Below are positions 7,946 through 14,645 of a stretch of DNA of 16,459 nt, piece by piece; within the stretch, counting starts at the first letter, position 1; every line of letters starts with the position of its first letter. The notes below the pieces were generated by a model that was not told the origin of the DNA, did no database searches, and saw only the letters and a program-made list of their open reading frames with translations. Both the position numbers and the translations under genes were made by a program. The DNA is taken from contig DDNC01000014.1 of the NCBI GenBank assembly GCA_002340985.1, positions 494,430 to 510,888 of the forward strand, in the 5' to 3' direction. The stretch is from Firmicutes bacterium UBA2530 (GTDB lineage: Bacteria > Bacillota > Clostridia > Tissierellales > Sedimentibacteraceae).

Positions 7946-9039
7946 TTTTCCCCCTGCTGCCTCAGGTAGTTGTTGAATATTTCTTTCCTTTCAAAACTGC
8001 CTAATTTATTTTGTTCATTGTATATGGTTATTAAACCTTCTTCAGCCGATGTTGATTCTCTGAAGAATATATTTCTAATGGAAAGTATTGCTTTAAGATT
8101 ATTGATATTTGACCGTCTCTGTCCTGCTATGCTGCTTATGAGCTTTTTGTCCGCACAAATGTATATGTCTTTCCCTTTTAAATCAAATCCCTTTAAAGTC
8201 ATTAAAACCGAAGACAAATACAGCTTTTCCTCCACCAGCTGCCTGAAGGCAGGATGAAACGGCCCTGCAATAACATCTCCCCGCTCATTTATGGTGTCGG
8301 TGCCCTGCAGACCCATCCTTATTACATTTATGTTATTTATTGAATAGTTGCTGTACATGTATGCTGAAATATCAACCGCCTCATTCAAGGTCAGCGGTGT
8401 ATAGCTTCCTTCATAATACATTTGTTCCAGGTCAGTGTCCTTTATTATCAGCGTGGGATAAATCCTCACCATATCAGGCTCCATGGAGATTGAAACATCG
8501 CATGTTTTCATATCCGTCTTTGTTGTGCTTCCCGGAAGCCCCGGCATAATCTGATGTCCTAAAATAAATCCATGCTCCTTTATGAGCCTGCTGGCGTTCT
8601 TTGAGTCAGTTGGCGTATGCCCTCTGTTGGACCGTCTTAAAACATCGTCGTCCAGGCTTTGAATTCCCAGCTCAATAACGTCCATACCGTATTTTTTCTG
8701 AAGCTCAAGAATATCCTCATTTATGGCATCAGGTCTTGTGGAGCATCGCATCCTGTGCACAACACCCATATCCTTGTAATGCTTGCCGATTTTTAAAAGC
8801 TCCTCTTGAACTCTCAGATCTATTGCCGTAAACGAGCCGCCGAAAAAAGCAAGCTCCGTGAAGGTATCCTTATTTATTGTTTTTATGCACTCATCAACAA
8901 TATTTACAACATACTCCGCATTTGCCGATACAGTTCCCTTTCCGGTTATTCTTTTCTGATTGCAGAACACACAGTCGTTGGGGCATCCGACATGAGGAAC
9001 AAATACAGGAATTATTTTCATTTTCCCCATTTTATCCAT
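7936..9039 (-). CDS. Radical SAM protein, Elp3-like, without acetyltransferase domain
   Basis: A 367-residue radical SAM enzyme. The cluster-binding motif CPNDCVFC (C19, C23, C26) is CxxxCxxC, and GGSFTAI (about 67-73) is the SAM-contacting glycine motif. CSTRPDAI, ELGIQSLDDDVL and GHQIMPGLPG are typical of the Elp3/YhcC-like branch. The C-terminal part (about 290-367) is not a recognisable GNAT acetyltransferase, unlike true Elp3. Its substrate is unknown; RNA modification is an inference from the branch and the neighbouring RNase III gene. The start ATG overlaps the rnc stop by 8 bases with an AGAAGG site upstream; a second in-frame ATG six codons later is possible. Its end overlaps smc, so it is embedded between the two. 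Confidence 0.85.
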   Translation of the reverse strand: MDKMGKMKIIPVFVPHVGCPNDCVFCNQKRITGKGTVSANAEYVVNIVDECIKTINKDTFTELAFFGGSFTAIDLRVQEELLKIGKHYKDMGVVHRMRCSTRPDAINEDILELQKKYGMDVIELGIQSLDDDVLRRSNRGHTPTDSKNASRLIKEHGFILGHQIMPGLPGSTTKTDMKTCDVSISMEPDMVRIYPTLIIKDTDLEQMYYEGSYTPLTLNEAVDISAYMYSNYSINNINVIRMGLQGTDTINERGDVIAGPFHPAFRQLVEEKLYLSSVLMTLKGFDLKGKDIYICADKKLISSIAGQRRSNINNLKAILSIRNIFFRESTSAEEGLITIYNEQNKLGSFERKEIFNNYLRQQGEKCI

Positions 9040-9745
9040 TTAATTGGCCTTCTGCCTTCAGTGCATTTTTAGCTGCATCCTGCTCGGCTAATTTTTTGCT
9101 TTTTCCCGTACCCCTTCCCACAACAACTTTATTTACCAGTGCCTCTACGTGGAACAGCTTTTCATGGTCGGGTCCTTCTTCTTTTGTTACAATGTATCGT
9201 ATTTTGCAGCTTTGAAACTTGCTTTGGTAGTATTCCTGCAGATATGACTTGAAATCTGAAATTATCTTTCCTCTCACTGCAAGCTGTATGTATTCCGTCA
9301 GATTTTTAAGCACGAAGCTTTCTGCCTTTCTATATCCTCCGTCGATATATATGGCAGCAATAACGGCTTCCACTGCATCTGCCAGAATGGATTTTCTTTC
9401 CCTTCCTCCCGATGCCTCTTCTCCCTTTCCAAGGAGAAGATACTTGCCTAAGTTAAGGTTTACCGCAACGAGACTCAATGTGTCCTCGCATACAACCTGG
9501 GATCTCAGCTTGGTTAAATCGCCCTCCGGATATTCCGGAAATTTATCAAAAATAAAGCGACTCACGGTTATGCTCAGTACAGCATCTCCCAAGAACTCCA
9601 GTCTTTCATTATTTACCTTGTTATATGATTTATCCTCATTGGAATAAGAGCTGTGGGTAAGTGATTTCTCCAATATTTCTATGTTATTGAATTTATAATC
9701 AATTATTTCTTCAAATTCATTAAGTTCCTTAATGTCAATTATCAC
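9032..9745 (-). CDS. rnc: Ribonuclease III
   Basis: A double-strand-specific endonuclease that matures rRNA and processes structured mRNAs. The protein has 237 residues. The catalytic domain carries the signature NERLEFLGDA at 46-55 and the second acidic pair in LADAVEA (D123, E126). A double-stranded RNA-binding domain covers about 162-232, with the KKLAEQDAAKNAL helix near its end. The start is GTG, chosen because a strong GAGGAGG site lies just upstream. The stop overlaps the start of the radical SAM gene by 8 bases. Two hairpins lie in the gap before it, which may matter for expression since RNase III is known in other bacteria to cut its own leader. Confidence 0.98.
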   Translation of the reverse strand: MIIDIKELNEFEEIIDYKFNNIEILEKSLTHSSYSNEDKSYNKVNNERLEFLGDAVLSITVSRFIFDKFPEYPEGDLTKLRSQVVCEDTLSLVAVNLNLGKYLLLGKGEEASGGRERKSILADAVEAVIAAIYIDGGYRKAESFVLKNLTEYIQLAVRGKIISDFKSYLQEYYQSKFQSCKIRYIVTKEEGPDHEKLFHVEALVNKVVVGRGTGKSKKLAEQDAAKNALKAEGQLNG

Positions 9746-9905
9746 GGTTCCTCCTCGATTGATTATAATTGCTTATTACGCCTATGAACCCCTTCATAAA
9801 TATAATAAGTAACTATAATTTGTTTAGTATTCTGTTTAATATAGAGGACGCATTGCTGCGTCCCTGAAATTCCTATTAATCCATTTAATTCATATATTCA
9901 TATAA
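9746..9905 (-). other. acpP-rnc intergenic region with two hairpins
   Basis: This 160-base gap is long for such a tight gene run. Directly after the acpP stop lies an AT-rich inverted repeat (9883-9911, 12 pairs with one bulge), then a GC-rich hairpin (9846-9863). Further towards rnc, TATAAT-like hexamers occur (for example in CAATTATAATC, 21 bases before the GTG), but none has a convincing -35 partner. A separate rnc promoter is therefore possible but unproven. Confidence 0.5.
9846..9863 (-). terminator. GC-rich hairpin between acpP and rnc, weak terminator or processing site
   Basis: On the minus strand GGACGCA and TGCGTCC form a 7-base-pair stem capped by a GCAA (GNRA-type) tetraloop, followed by TCTATATT. 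The U tract is poor, so it may be an attenuator, an mRNA-stability element or an RNase III target rather than a full terminator. Confidence 0.5.
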
Positions 9906-9911
9906 TTAAAT
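9883..9911 (-). repeat. AT-rich inverted repeat at the end of acpP
   Basis: The plus-strand arms ATTTAATTCATAT and ATATAATTAAAT pair over 12 positions with one bulged C and a 4-base loop. It overlaps the acpP stop codon. In RNA it would form a long but weak A-U stem at the 3' end of the acpP message. Confidence 0.55.
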
Positions 9912-10136
9912 ATTTGTGTTTTCTTCTAAGTAATTAACTATGTCACCAACTGTAGTGATTTGTTCAATGCTTTCATCGTCAATTTCAATTTCGAATTCAT
10001 CTTCAAGTGCCATAACCAGCTCAAACAATGTGATTGAATCTGCTTCCAAATCATCGGCAAATGATGTGTCCATTGTAATTTCATCCGGCTCAACGCCAAC
10101 CTTTTCAGCTACTAAGTCTCTGATTCTTTCAAACAT
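9906..10136 (-). CDS. acpP: Acyl carrier protein
   Basis: A 76-residue acidic ACP that carries acyl chains on a phosphopantetheine arm during fatty-acid synthesis and donates them to PlsX. The attachment site is Ser34 in DLEADSIT, where most ACPs have G/xADSLD. The recognition helix LFELVMALEDEF follows. The ATG at 10134-10136 is preferred because AGGAGG lies 8 bases before it. An in-frame GTG three codons upstream overlaps that site, so it is unlikely to be used. The ribosome binding site lies inside the last codons of plsX, only 5 bases separate the genes, and the two products work together. The Leu-Asp to Ile-Thr change after the serine is unusual. Confidence 0.96.
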   Translation of the reverse strand: MFERIRDLVAEKVGVEPDEITMDTSFADDLEADSITLFELVMALEDEFEIEIDDESIEQITTVGDIVNYLEENTNI

Positions 10137-10141
10137 GCTAA

Positions 10142-11140
10142 TCACCTCCTCATTATACTTTCTTCAATTAAATCATTAACCTTATTTTCAATGCAAATAA
10201 CAGCCTGGCGGATTGCGTTTTTCACAGCTTTTTCATCAGAGCTGCCATGAGCCTTGATTACTGTTTCTTTTACTCCCAGTATGGGAGCCCCGCCATGTTC
10301 GGAATAATCAAACTTTCCTTTGAAGCTGTACAACGCCGGCTTAATAAGAAGTCCGCCTATCTTTGCCCTGGTTGAGGACATAAGCTCATTCTTAAGCCCC
10401 TTCATAATTTCTAGCACTGTTCCCTCAAGAGTTTTCAAAATCATGTTACCCACAAATCCGTCACAAACTATTATATCCGCTTTTCCCTGAAGTATTTCCC
10501 TCGCTTCAATGTTGCCTATAAAGTTTAAGGGAAGATGTGTGCTTTCAAGGATGTCGTAGGTTTCCACCGTAAGCTTGTCACCTTTTGTTTTTTCAGAACC
10601 TATATTTGCCAGCGCGATCCTCGGAGATGCTATATTCATTACTTTCTTTAAATATATGTCACCCATGATTGCAAAATCATAAAGGAATTCAGGTTTGGAA
10701 TCAACATTGGCACCGGAATCTATGAGCAGAGCAAAGCCTCCGTCCATATTCGGAATCAAAGCACCTATTGCAGGCCTTTCAATACCGTTGATTCTCCCCA
10801 CAACCAATGTGGCACCTGCCAGCAATGCACCGGTGCTGCCTGCTGATACAACAGCATCGGCTTCTTTGTTTTTTACAGCATTTAAAGCCTTAACAAGTGA
10901 AGAATCCTTTTTGCGTCTTATGGCCATTACTGGCTTGTCTTCGTTGGATATTACTTCTTCCGCATTAAGAATTTCTATATTTCTAAAATCAGATGTACTT
11001 TTTTCAAGTATTTTTTTGATTTCATTTTCTTTTCCGGAAAGCACAATATTTACTTTATATTCATCTCTTGCAAGTATGCCGCCCTTGACCAAAGCCTCGG
11101 GAGCATTGTCGCCGCCCATTGCATCTACAGCAATTTTCAT
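10142..11140 (-). CDS. plsX: Phosphate acyltransferase PlsX
   Basis: PlsX converts acyl-ACP and phosphate to acyl-phosphate, the donor for PlsY in phosphatidic acid synthesis; it is a soluble protein that docks on the membrane. The 332-residue product starts MKIAVDAMGGDNAPEALVKG, the family hallmark, and includes VSAGSTGALLAG and ADIIVCDGFVGNMILKTLEG. The ATG at 11138-11140 follows AGGGGTG by 7 bases. A TTG one codon earlier is in frame but too close to that site. It is the first gene after a promoter that abuts the rpmF terminator. Its final codons AGG AGG TGA double as the acpP ribosome binding site. Confidence 0.97.
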   Translation of the reverse strand: MKIAVDAMGGDNAPEALVKGGILARDEYKVNIVLSGKENEIKKILEKSTSDFRNIEILNAEEVISNEDKPVMAIRRKKDSSLVKALNAVKNKEADAVVSAGSTGALLAGATLVVGRINGIERPAIGALIPNMDGGFALLIDSGANVDSKPEFLYDFAIMGDIYLKKVMNIASPRIALANIGSEKTKGDKLTVETYDILESTHLPLNFIGNIEAREILQGKADIIVCDGFVGNMILKTLEGTVLEIMKGLKNELMSSTRAKIGGLLIKPALYSFKGKFDYSEHGGAPILGVKETVIKAHGSSDEKAVKNAIRQAVICIENKVNDLIEESIMRR

Positions 11141-11170
11141 CAATTACACCCCTTTACATTTTTACATAGA

Positions 11171-11186
11171 TTAGTATAACTTAGTA
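11171..11186. repeat. Two direct TTAGTA repeats, 10 bp apart, over the plsX -10 box
   Basis: TTAGTA occurs at 11171-11176 and 11181-11186, exactly one helical turn apart. The first copy overlaps the plsX -10 hexamer. This could be an operator for a lipid-synthesis regulator. The half-site resembles what I recall of FapR-type sites, but those are inverted rather than direct repeats, so I assign no regulator. Confidence 0.45.
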
Positions 11187-11201
11187 GTTTATGTTTTGCA
11201 A
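11173..11201 (-). promoter_or_regulatory. Promoter of plsX-acpP and probably downstream genes
   Basis: On the minus strand TTGCAA (11196-11201, four of six) and TATACT (11173-11178, five of six) are 17 bases apart. The start would be near 11166, about 26 bases before the plsX ATG. The -35 box lies directly downstream of the U tract of the rpmF terminator. Confidence 0.75.
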
Positions 11202-11202
11202 T

Positions 11203-11231
11203 AAAAAAATAGTGCGTGAGCACTACTTTTT
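11203..11231 (-). terminator. Terminator after rpmF
   Basis: On the minus strand an AAAAAGTAGTGC arm pairs with GCACTATTTTTTT (12 pairs, one G-U) around a TCAC loop, giving a strong intrinsic terminator. The A/U symmetry means it could also stop plus-strand transcription. Confidence 0.92.
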
Positions 11232-11275
11232 AACTGATTACAATACAAGCGATTGTTATTAAAATATTATTTCAA

Positions 11276-11455
11276 TTATTCTACGCTCATAACTTCTTTG
11301 CCGTCATAATGTCCGCAAGCCGCACATACTCTGTGTGGGAGCTTCGTTTCATGACACTGTGGGCATTCGATAACATTTGGAATTGTTAATCTTGATTTAG
11401 CTGTTCTTCTTCTATCTCTTCTAGCTTTGGAAGTTTTTCTCTTAGGTACTGCCAT
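11276..11455 (-). CDS. rpmF: 50S ribosomal protein L32, zinc-binding form
   Basis: A 59-residue basic ribosomal protein starting MAVPKRKTSKARRDRRRTAK, the classic L32 N-terminus. Two CxxC pairs (C31/C34 in CPQC and C44/C47 in CAAC) form a zinc ribbon, so this is the cysteine-containing paralogue type. It ends YDGKEVMSVE. A strong AAGGAGGTG site lies 7 bases before the ATG and overlaps the yceD stop codon, so yceD-rpmF are coupled as in most bacteria. A strong terminator follows. Confidence 0.98.
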   Translation of the reverse strand: MAVPKRKTSKARRDRRRTAKSRLTIPNVIECPQCHETKLPHRVCAACGHYDGKEVMSVE

Positions 11456-11468
11456 TTATAACACCTCC

Positions 11469-11981
11469 TTAATCCTTTAACAGGTCTTTTAATTTATCAA
11501 ACCGCGGATCTGTTAAACTGCTTTCGCACTTGCACTCTTCATGATTTAAATTAACTCCGCAATTATGGCATATGCCCTTGCAGTCTTTTTTGCATAAAGA
11601 CTTCATAGGCATCGATAAATAAATCATTTGCTTTATGGTTTCTTCTAAATCAACACATCCGTCTGTTATTTTCAGCTTTATTTCATCATCGTCATCATTT
11701 TCGTCATTTTCATCAAGCTGATGGAGCAATAGAGCCTCAAATTTGGTCTCAACCGCATTGTCAAAGGGAGCTAAACACCTTGCACATTCATCATCAAATG
11801 TATATTTAACTGTCCCGTTCAACAAGAGGCTTTCATCAACCTTAAAAATATCTCCGCTGAATCCTATGCTCTTGTGAAGATGTGTCTTTGATAAAAAATC
11901 CTCGTCATCTATTTCAAAGTTCTCACTTACTTTTAAAGAAATTTGTCCGGATGCCAAAAACTTATTTATTCGAATTAACAT
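11469..11981 (-). CDS. yceD: YceD family (DUF177) protein, 23S rRNA accumulation factor
   Basis: A 170-residue DUF177 protein. Family members are encoded next to rpmF, and YceD has been linked to 23S rRNA accumulation. A central acidic run is seen (about 90-100, Asp/Glu/Asn only). Eight cysteines occur, with CARC at 66-69 and a C-terminal cluster (C130, C134, C138, C141, C150, C152) that suggests zinc binding. The start ATG at 11979-11981 is preferred because AAGGGTGG precedes it. An upstream in-frame TTG at 12036-12038 would add 19 residues, but that TTG is part of the promoter -35 box and is excluded. Confidence 0.92.
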   Translation of the reverse strand: MLIRINKFLASGQISLKVSENFEIDDEDFLSKTHLHKSIGFSGDIFKVDESLLLNGTVKYTFDDECARCLAPFDNAVETKFEALLLHQLDENDENDDDDEIKLKITDGCVDLEETIKQMIYLSMPMKSLCKKDCKGICHNCGVNLNHEECKCESSLTDPRFDKLKDLLKD

Positions 11982-12009
11982 AATACCACCCTTTTTATTC
12001 GCAGAGTTA

Positions 12010-12038
12010 ATTATAAGAGAAAATAAATATTTTGTCAA
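12010..12038 (-). promoter_or_regulatory. Consensus sigma-A promoter of yceD-rpmF
   Basis: On the minus strand a perfect TTGACA (12033-12038), a 17-base spacer and a perfect TATAAT (12010-12015). The predicted start near 12003 gives a leader of about 22 bases. This is the best promoter in the window, which fits a ribosomal-protein unit. Confidence 0.95.
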
Positions 12039-12044
12039 GTAATT

Positions 12045-12071
12045 TATTTTACAGTATAGACTATTTTACAG
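12045..12071. repeat. 10-bp direct repeat at the ackA end / yceD promoter junction
   Basis: TATTTTACAG occurs at 12045-12054 and again at 12062-12071, separated by 7 bases. The right copy contains the end of ackA; the left copy lies just upstream of the yceD -35 box. It may be chance in AT-rich DNA or an activator or repressor site. No terminator is visible after ackA. Confidence 0.5.
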
Positions 12072-13257
12072 CAAGAGCCTTTGTATCTCTTGCAATCATT
12101 ATTTCTTCATTTGTAGGAATAACGAATACTTTTACCTTAGCTCCATCCTTGGAAATTTCAGCTTCCTTGCCTCTGATGTTATTCTTGCCGGCATCTACTG
12201 TAACTCCCAGGAATTCCAGTCCTTCGCATATCTGTGCTCTTGTATCAGCTGAGTTTTCTCCCAGACCTGCTGTAAATACAACAACATCCAGTCCGCCCAT
12301 AGCAGCAGCGTATGAACCGATATATTTTCTTACTGTATAAGCGAATTTATCCAATGCAAGCTGTGCTCTCTTATTTCCCTGCGCTGCTGCACCTTCAATA
12401 TCTCTGAAGTCGCTGCTCACACCTGAAATACCCAGAACTCCGGACTTCTTGTTCATTAAATTGTCCATTTCTTCAGCATTCATATTCTTTTTGTTCATCA
12501 GGAATGTTACAATTGCAGGGTCTATATCGCCGCATCTTGTTCCCATTACCAGACCTTCAAGAGGAGTCATTCCCATACTTGTATCGAATGATTTTCCGTC
12601 CTTTATTGCTGTCAAGCTTGCTCCGTTTCCTAAGTGGCATGTAACAACCTTCATTCCTTCAAGGCTCTTGCCGGTTAATGCAGCGACTCTTTCCGAAACA
12701 TATTTATGTGATGTTCCGTGGAAGCCGTATCTTCTTATTCCGTTCTCTTCATACAATTCATATGGCAGAGGATATATATATGATTCAACAGGCATTGTCT
12801 GATGGAATGCAGTATCAAATACTCCTACCATCGGAACGTTAGGAAGTAATTCCTGGCATGCCTCGATTCCTATTATATTTGGTGGGTTATGCAGCGGTGC
12901 CAGCTCGATACATTCCTTCATGGCAGCTATAACCTCATCTGTAATAAGCACTGAGTTTGCAAATTTTTCTCCTCCGTGAACAACTCTGTGTCCCACAGCA
13001 TCAACTTCATCCAGTGATTTCACTGCTCCGTGCCCAGGGTCAACCAATGCTTTCAATACAAGATTGATTGCATCCTTATGGTTTTTCATAACCTCTTCAA
13101 TTACAACCTTGTCCTGTCCGGCTTTCTCGTGCTTTAAAACACTTCCTTCAATACCTATTCTTTCAACAAGACCTTTAGCAAGCACGCTTTCATCACTCAT
13201 ATTTATGAACTGATATTTCAATGATGAACTTCCGCAGTTAATTACTAATACATTCAT
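12061..13257 (-). CDS. ackA: Acetate kinase
   Basis: Interconverts acetyl-phosphate plus ADP and acetate plus ATP, the main ATP-yielding step of acetogenic fermentation. At 398 residues it is full length. It opens with MNVLVINCGSSSLKYQF (signature 1, N7) and has GFHGTSHKYVSERV (signature 2), HLGNGASLTAI for phosphate binding and a late NEEIMIARDT segment with the conserved glutamate. The ATG follows a GGAGGAG site. pta, often next door, is absent from this window. No terminator follows, so some transcripts may read into yceD-rpmF. The upstream promoter is not clear in the 57-base AT-rich gap. Confidence 0.98.
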   Translation of the reverse strand: MNVLVINCGSSSLKYQFINMSDESVLAKGLVERIGIEGSVLKHEKAGQDKVVIEEVMKNHKDAINLVLKALVDPGHGAVKSLDEVDAVGHRVVHGGEKFANSVLITDEVIAAMKECIELAPLHNPPNIIGIEACQELLPNVPMVGVFDTAFHQTMPVESYIYPLPYELYEENGIRRYGFHGTSHKYVSERVAALTGKSLEGMKVVTCHLGNGASLTAIKDGKSFDTSMGMTPLEGLVMGTRCGDIDPAIVTFLMNKKNMNAEEMDNLMNKKSGVLGISGVSSDFRDIEGAAAQGNKRAQLALDKFAYTVRKYIGSYAAAMGGLDVVVFTAGLGENSADTRAQICEGLEFLGVTVDAGKNNIRGKEAEISKDGAKVKVFVIPTNEEIMIARDTKALAVK

Positions 13258-13284
13258 GTTACTCCTCCATAGTTATAATATAAT

Positions 13285-13301
13285 AAAATCTTTTAGATTT
13301 T
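13285..13301 (-). terminator. Weak AT-rich hairpin between cobC and ackA
   Basis: On the minus strand AAAATCT and AGATTTT form a 7-base-pair stem with an AAA loop, followed by ATTATATT. With only two G-C-type pairs this is a doubtful terminator for the cob genes. The same AT-rich stretch may hold the ackA promoter (TATATT-like -10), which I cannot fix. Confidence 0.35.
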
Positions 13302-13314
13302 AAAAACAAATTAA

Positions 13315-13908
13315 TTAGGTTGCTTCTGTCGCAGATATACTGCTTCTGATTATCTTTTCAAATTTTGCATCATTTATTACTAAAATATCACAGTTGGAAA
13401 TCACGGTCTCCCATAGATTTTCATCATTGGCTATTTTCAGATAGAGCATTACGGCCTGAATTACTCCAAAATGAGTAACAACTAATGAATTATCAGGCAC
13501 ATTGTCCATAAAGGCCGAAATCCTGCTGATGATATCGTCGTAGCCTTCACCTTCCGGAAATATGTATCTGTGCTGCTGCTCCATCCACTTTTCTGACTCT
13601 TCTCTGTAGTTCGCATATATTTCATCCCAAGTCAGATTTTCAAACACACCGAAATCCACCTCAACAAGGCAGTCCTCAGTTATTATGCTGTGTTCATCAA
13701 ATCCGATTTCACCGCAGATAATTCTTGCCGTGTCCCTTGCCCTTTTGAGGGTGCTTGAATAAACATGAGATATTTTCTCGCCTTTCAAGCTCTGTCCTGC
13801 AGCCCTTGCCTGCTTCCTGCCGTTTTCCGACAGCTCCACATCCGTTATGCCGCTGAATTTTTTATTCAAGTTTGCCACGGATTCGCCGTGTCGAACTAAG
13901 TATACCAT
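13315..13908 (-). CDS. cobC: Alpha-ribazole phosphatase-like histidine phosphatase (CobC)
   Basis: A histidine phosphatase of 197 residues. The catalytic RHGES motif is at 6-10 (His7), the SSTLKRARDTA segment holds phosphate-binding arginine, EVDFGVFEN near 83-91 carries the acidic residue typical of CobC-like members, and the second catalytic histidine is H146 in VVTHFGV. CobC removes the phosphate from alpha-ribazole-5'-phosphate or the cobalamin phosphate late in B12 synthesis. The specific role is inferred from its place after cobU and cobS, since the family is functionally broad. Its ATG overlaps the end of cobS by 13 bases. Confidence 0.87.
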   Translation of the reverse strand: MVYLVRHGESVANLNKKFSGITDVELSENGRKQARAAGQSLKGEKISHVYSSTLKRARDTARIICGEIGFDEHSIITEDCLVEVDFGVFENLTWDEIYANYREESEKWMEQQHRYIFPEGEGYDDIISRISAFMDNVPDNSLVVTHFGVIQAVMLYLKIANDENLWETVISNCDILVINDAKFEKIIRSSISATEAT

Positions 13909-14645
13909 AACTGCCCCTGTAAAAAAAGTACCAAAATCATAAATATTATCTGACTTATCTCCGCAATAAAGCCGCAGGTATCTCCCGTCATTCCTCCAAG
14001 CAAATCCTCAAGCTTACAGGATATGAAATACGATACAGCAAGTGCTCCAAATGCCGCCGCTGCAATGGCAGTCCTGTTAGGCATCAATATGCACAGCATA
14101 AATAAAATTGCCATGTTGGAAATCAAAACACTTGTATTTATTGATTCCACAAACAACGTACCCATTCCCTTTGTTTTTTTAGCGTATTTCTTATTCCATG
14201 AAGCTGCAATTACGCATGCTCTGCCTGTCACAGGCAACATGAAGCATGAATAAATGTCGATGTAAGAAAACAGCACCACTTGTGAAACCACTATAATGAC
14301 AATACTTAGCACACCGAAAGCTCCTATGTGGGAATCGCTCATTATCTCAAAGATTCTGTCTCCCGTCCTGCCTGAAAAAATGCCGTCTGATGTATCCGCC
14401 GCTCCGTCAATATGTATGCCTCCTGTTGTAACAATGTAGCAAAGTGTAACAACAAGACCGCGAATCAAATCAACATAAATATTGTTAAATAATAAATAAG
14501 TAAGCACCAAAAAAAATCCAATTACAGCTCCCAATAATGAATACATACTCAGAGCCTTTTTGAAATTTTCTTCTTTGTATTCAATTCGTCTTCCAACTGG
14601 AATTCTTGTAAAAAATGATACCAGAGTTAAAAATCCAAGGGCCAC
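13896..14645 (-). CDS. cobS: Adenosylcobinamide-GDP ribazoletransferase (cobalamin synthase)
   Basis: An integral membrane enzyme that joins adenosylcobinamide-GDP with alpha-ribazole (phosphate). The 249-residue protein has several hydrophobic segments and the metal-binding motif GGIHIDGAADTSDG at 75-88 (D80, D84, D87). GDRIFEIMSDSHIGAFG and the late GGMTGDTCG are also typical. The start is taken as GTG at 14643-14645 (MALGFLTLVSFFTRIP, the expected N-terminus); an AAGGGG site lies about 11 bases upstream, a poor spacing. It overlaps cobU by 19 bases and cobC by 13, so translation is probably coupled. Confidence 0.95.
   Translation of the reverse strand: MALGFLTLVSFFTRIPVGRRIEYKEENFKKALSMYSLLGAVIGFFLVLTYLLFNNIYVDLIRGLVVTLCYIVTTGGIHIDGAADTSDGIFSGRTGDRIFEIMSDSHIGAFGVLSIVIIVVSQVVLFSYIDIYSCFMLPVTGRACVIAASWNKKYAKKTKGMGTLFVESINTSVLISNMAILFMLCILMPNRTAIAAAAFGALAVSYFISCKLEDLLGGMTGDTCGFIAEISQIIFMILVLFLQGQLWYT

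Noticed and set aside
10137..10145. GTG start for acpP three codons upstream
   Set aside because: The GTG overlaps the AGGAGG ribosome binding site itself, leaving no room for ribosome spacing; the ATG has normal spacing and gives the standard ACP start.
11982..12038. 19-residue N-terminal extension of YceD from an upstream TTG
   Set aside because: The TTG is the -35 box of a perfect promoter, so that stretch is upstream of the transcript start. The downstream ATG has a ribosome binding site and gives the normal N-terminus.
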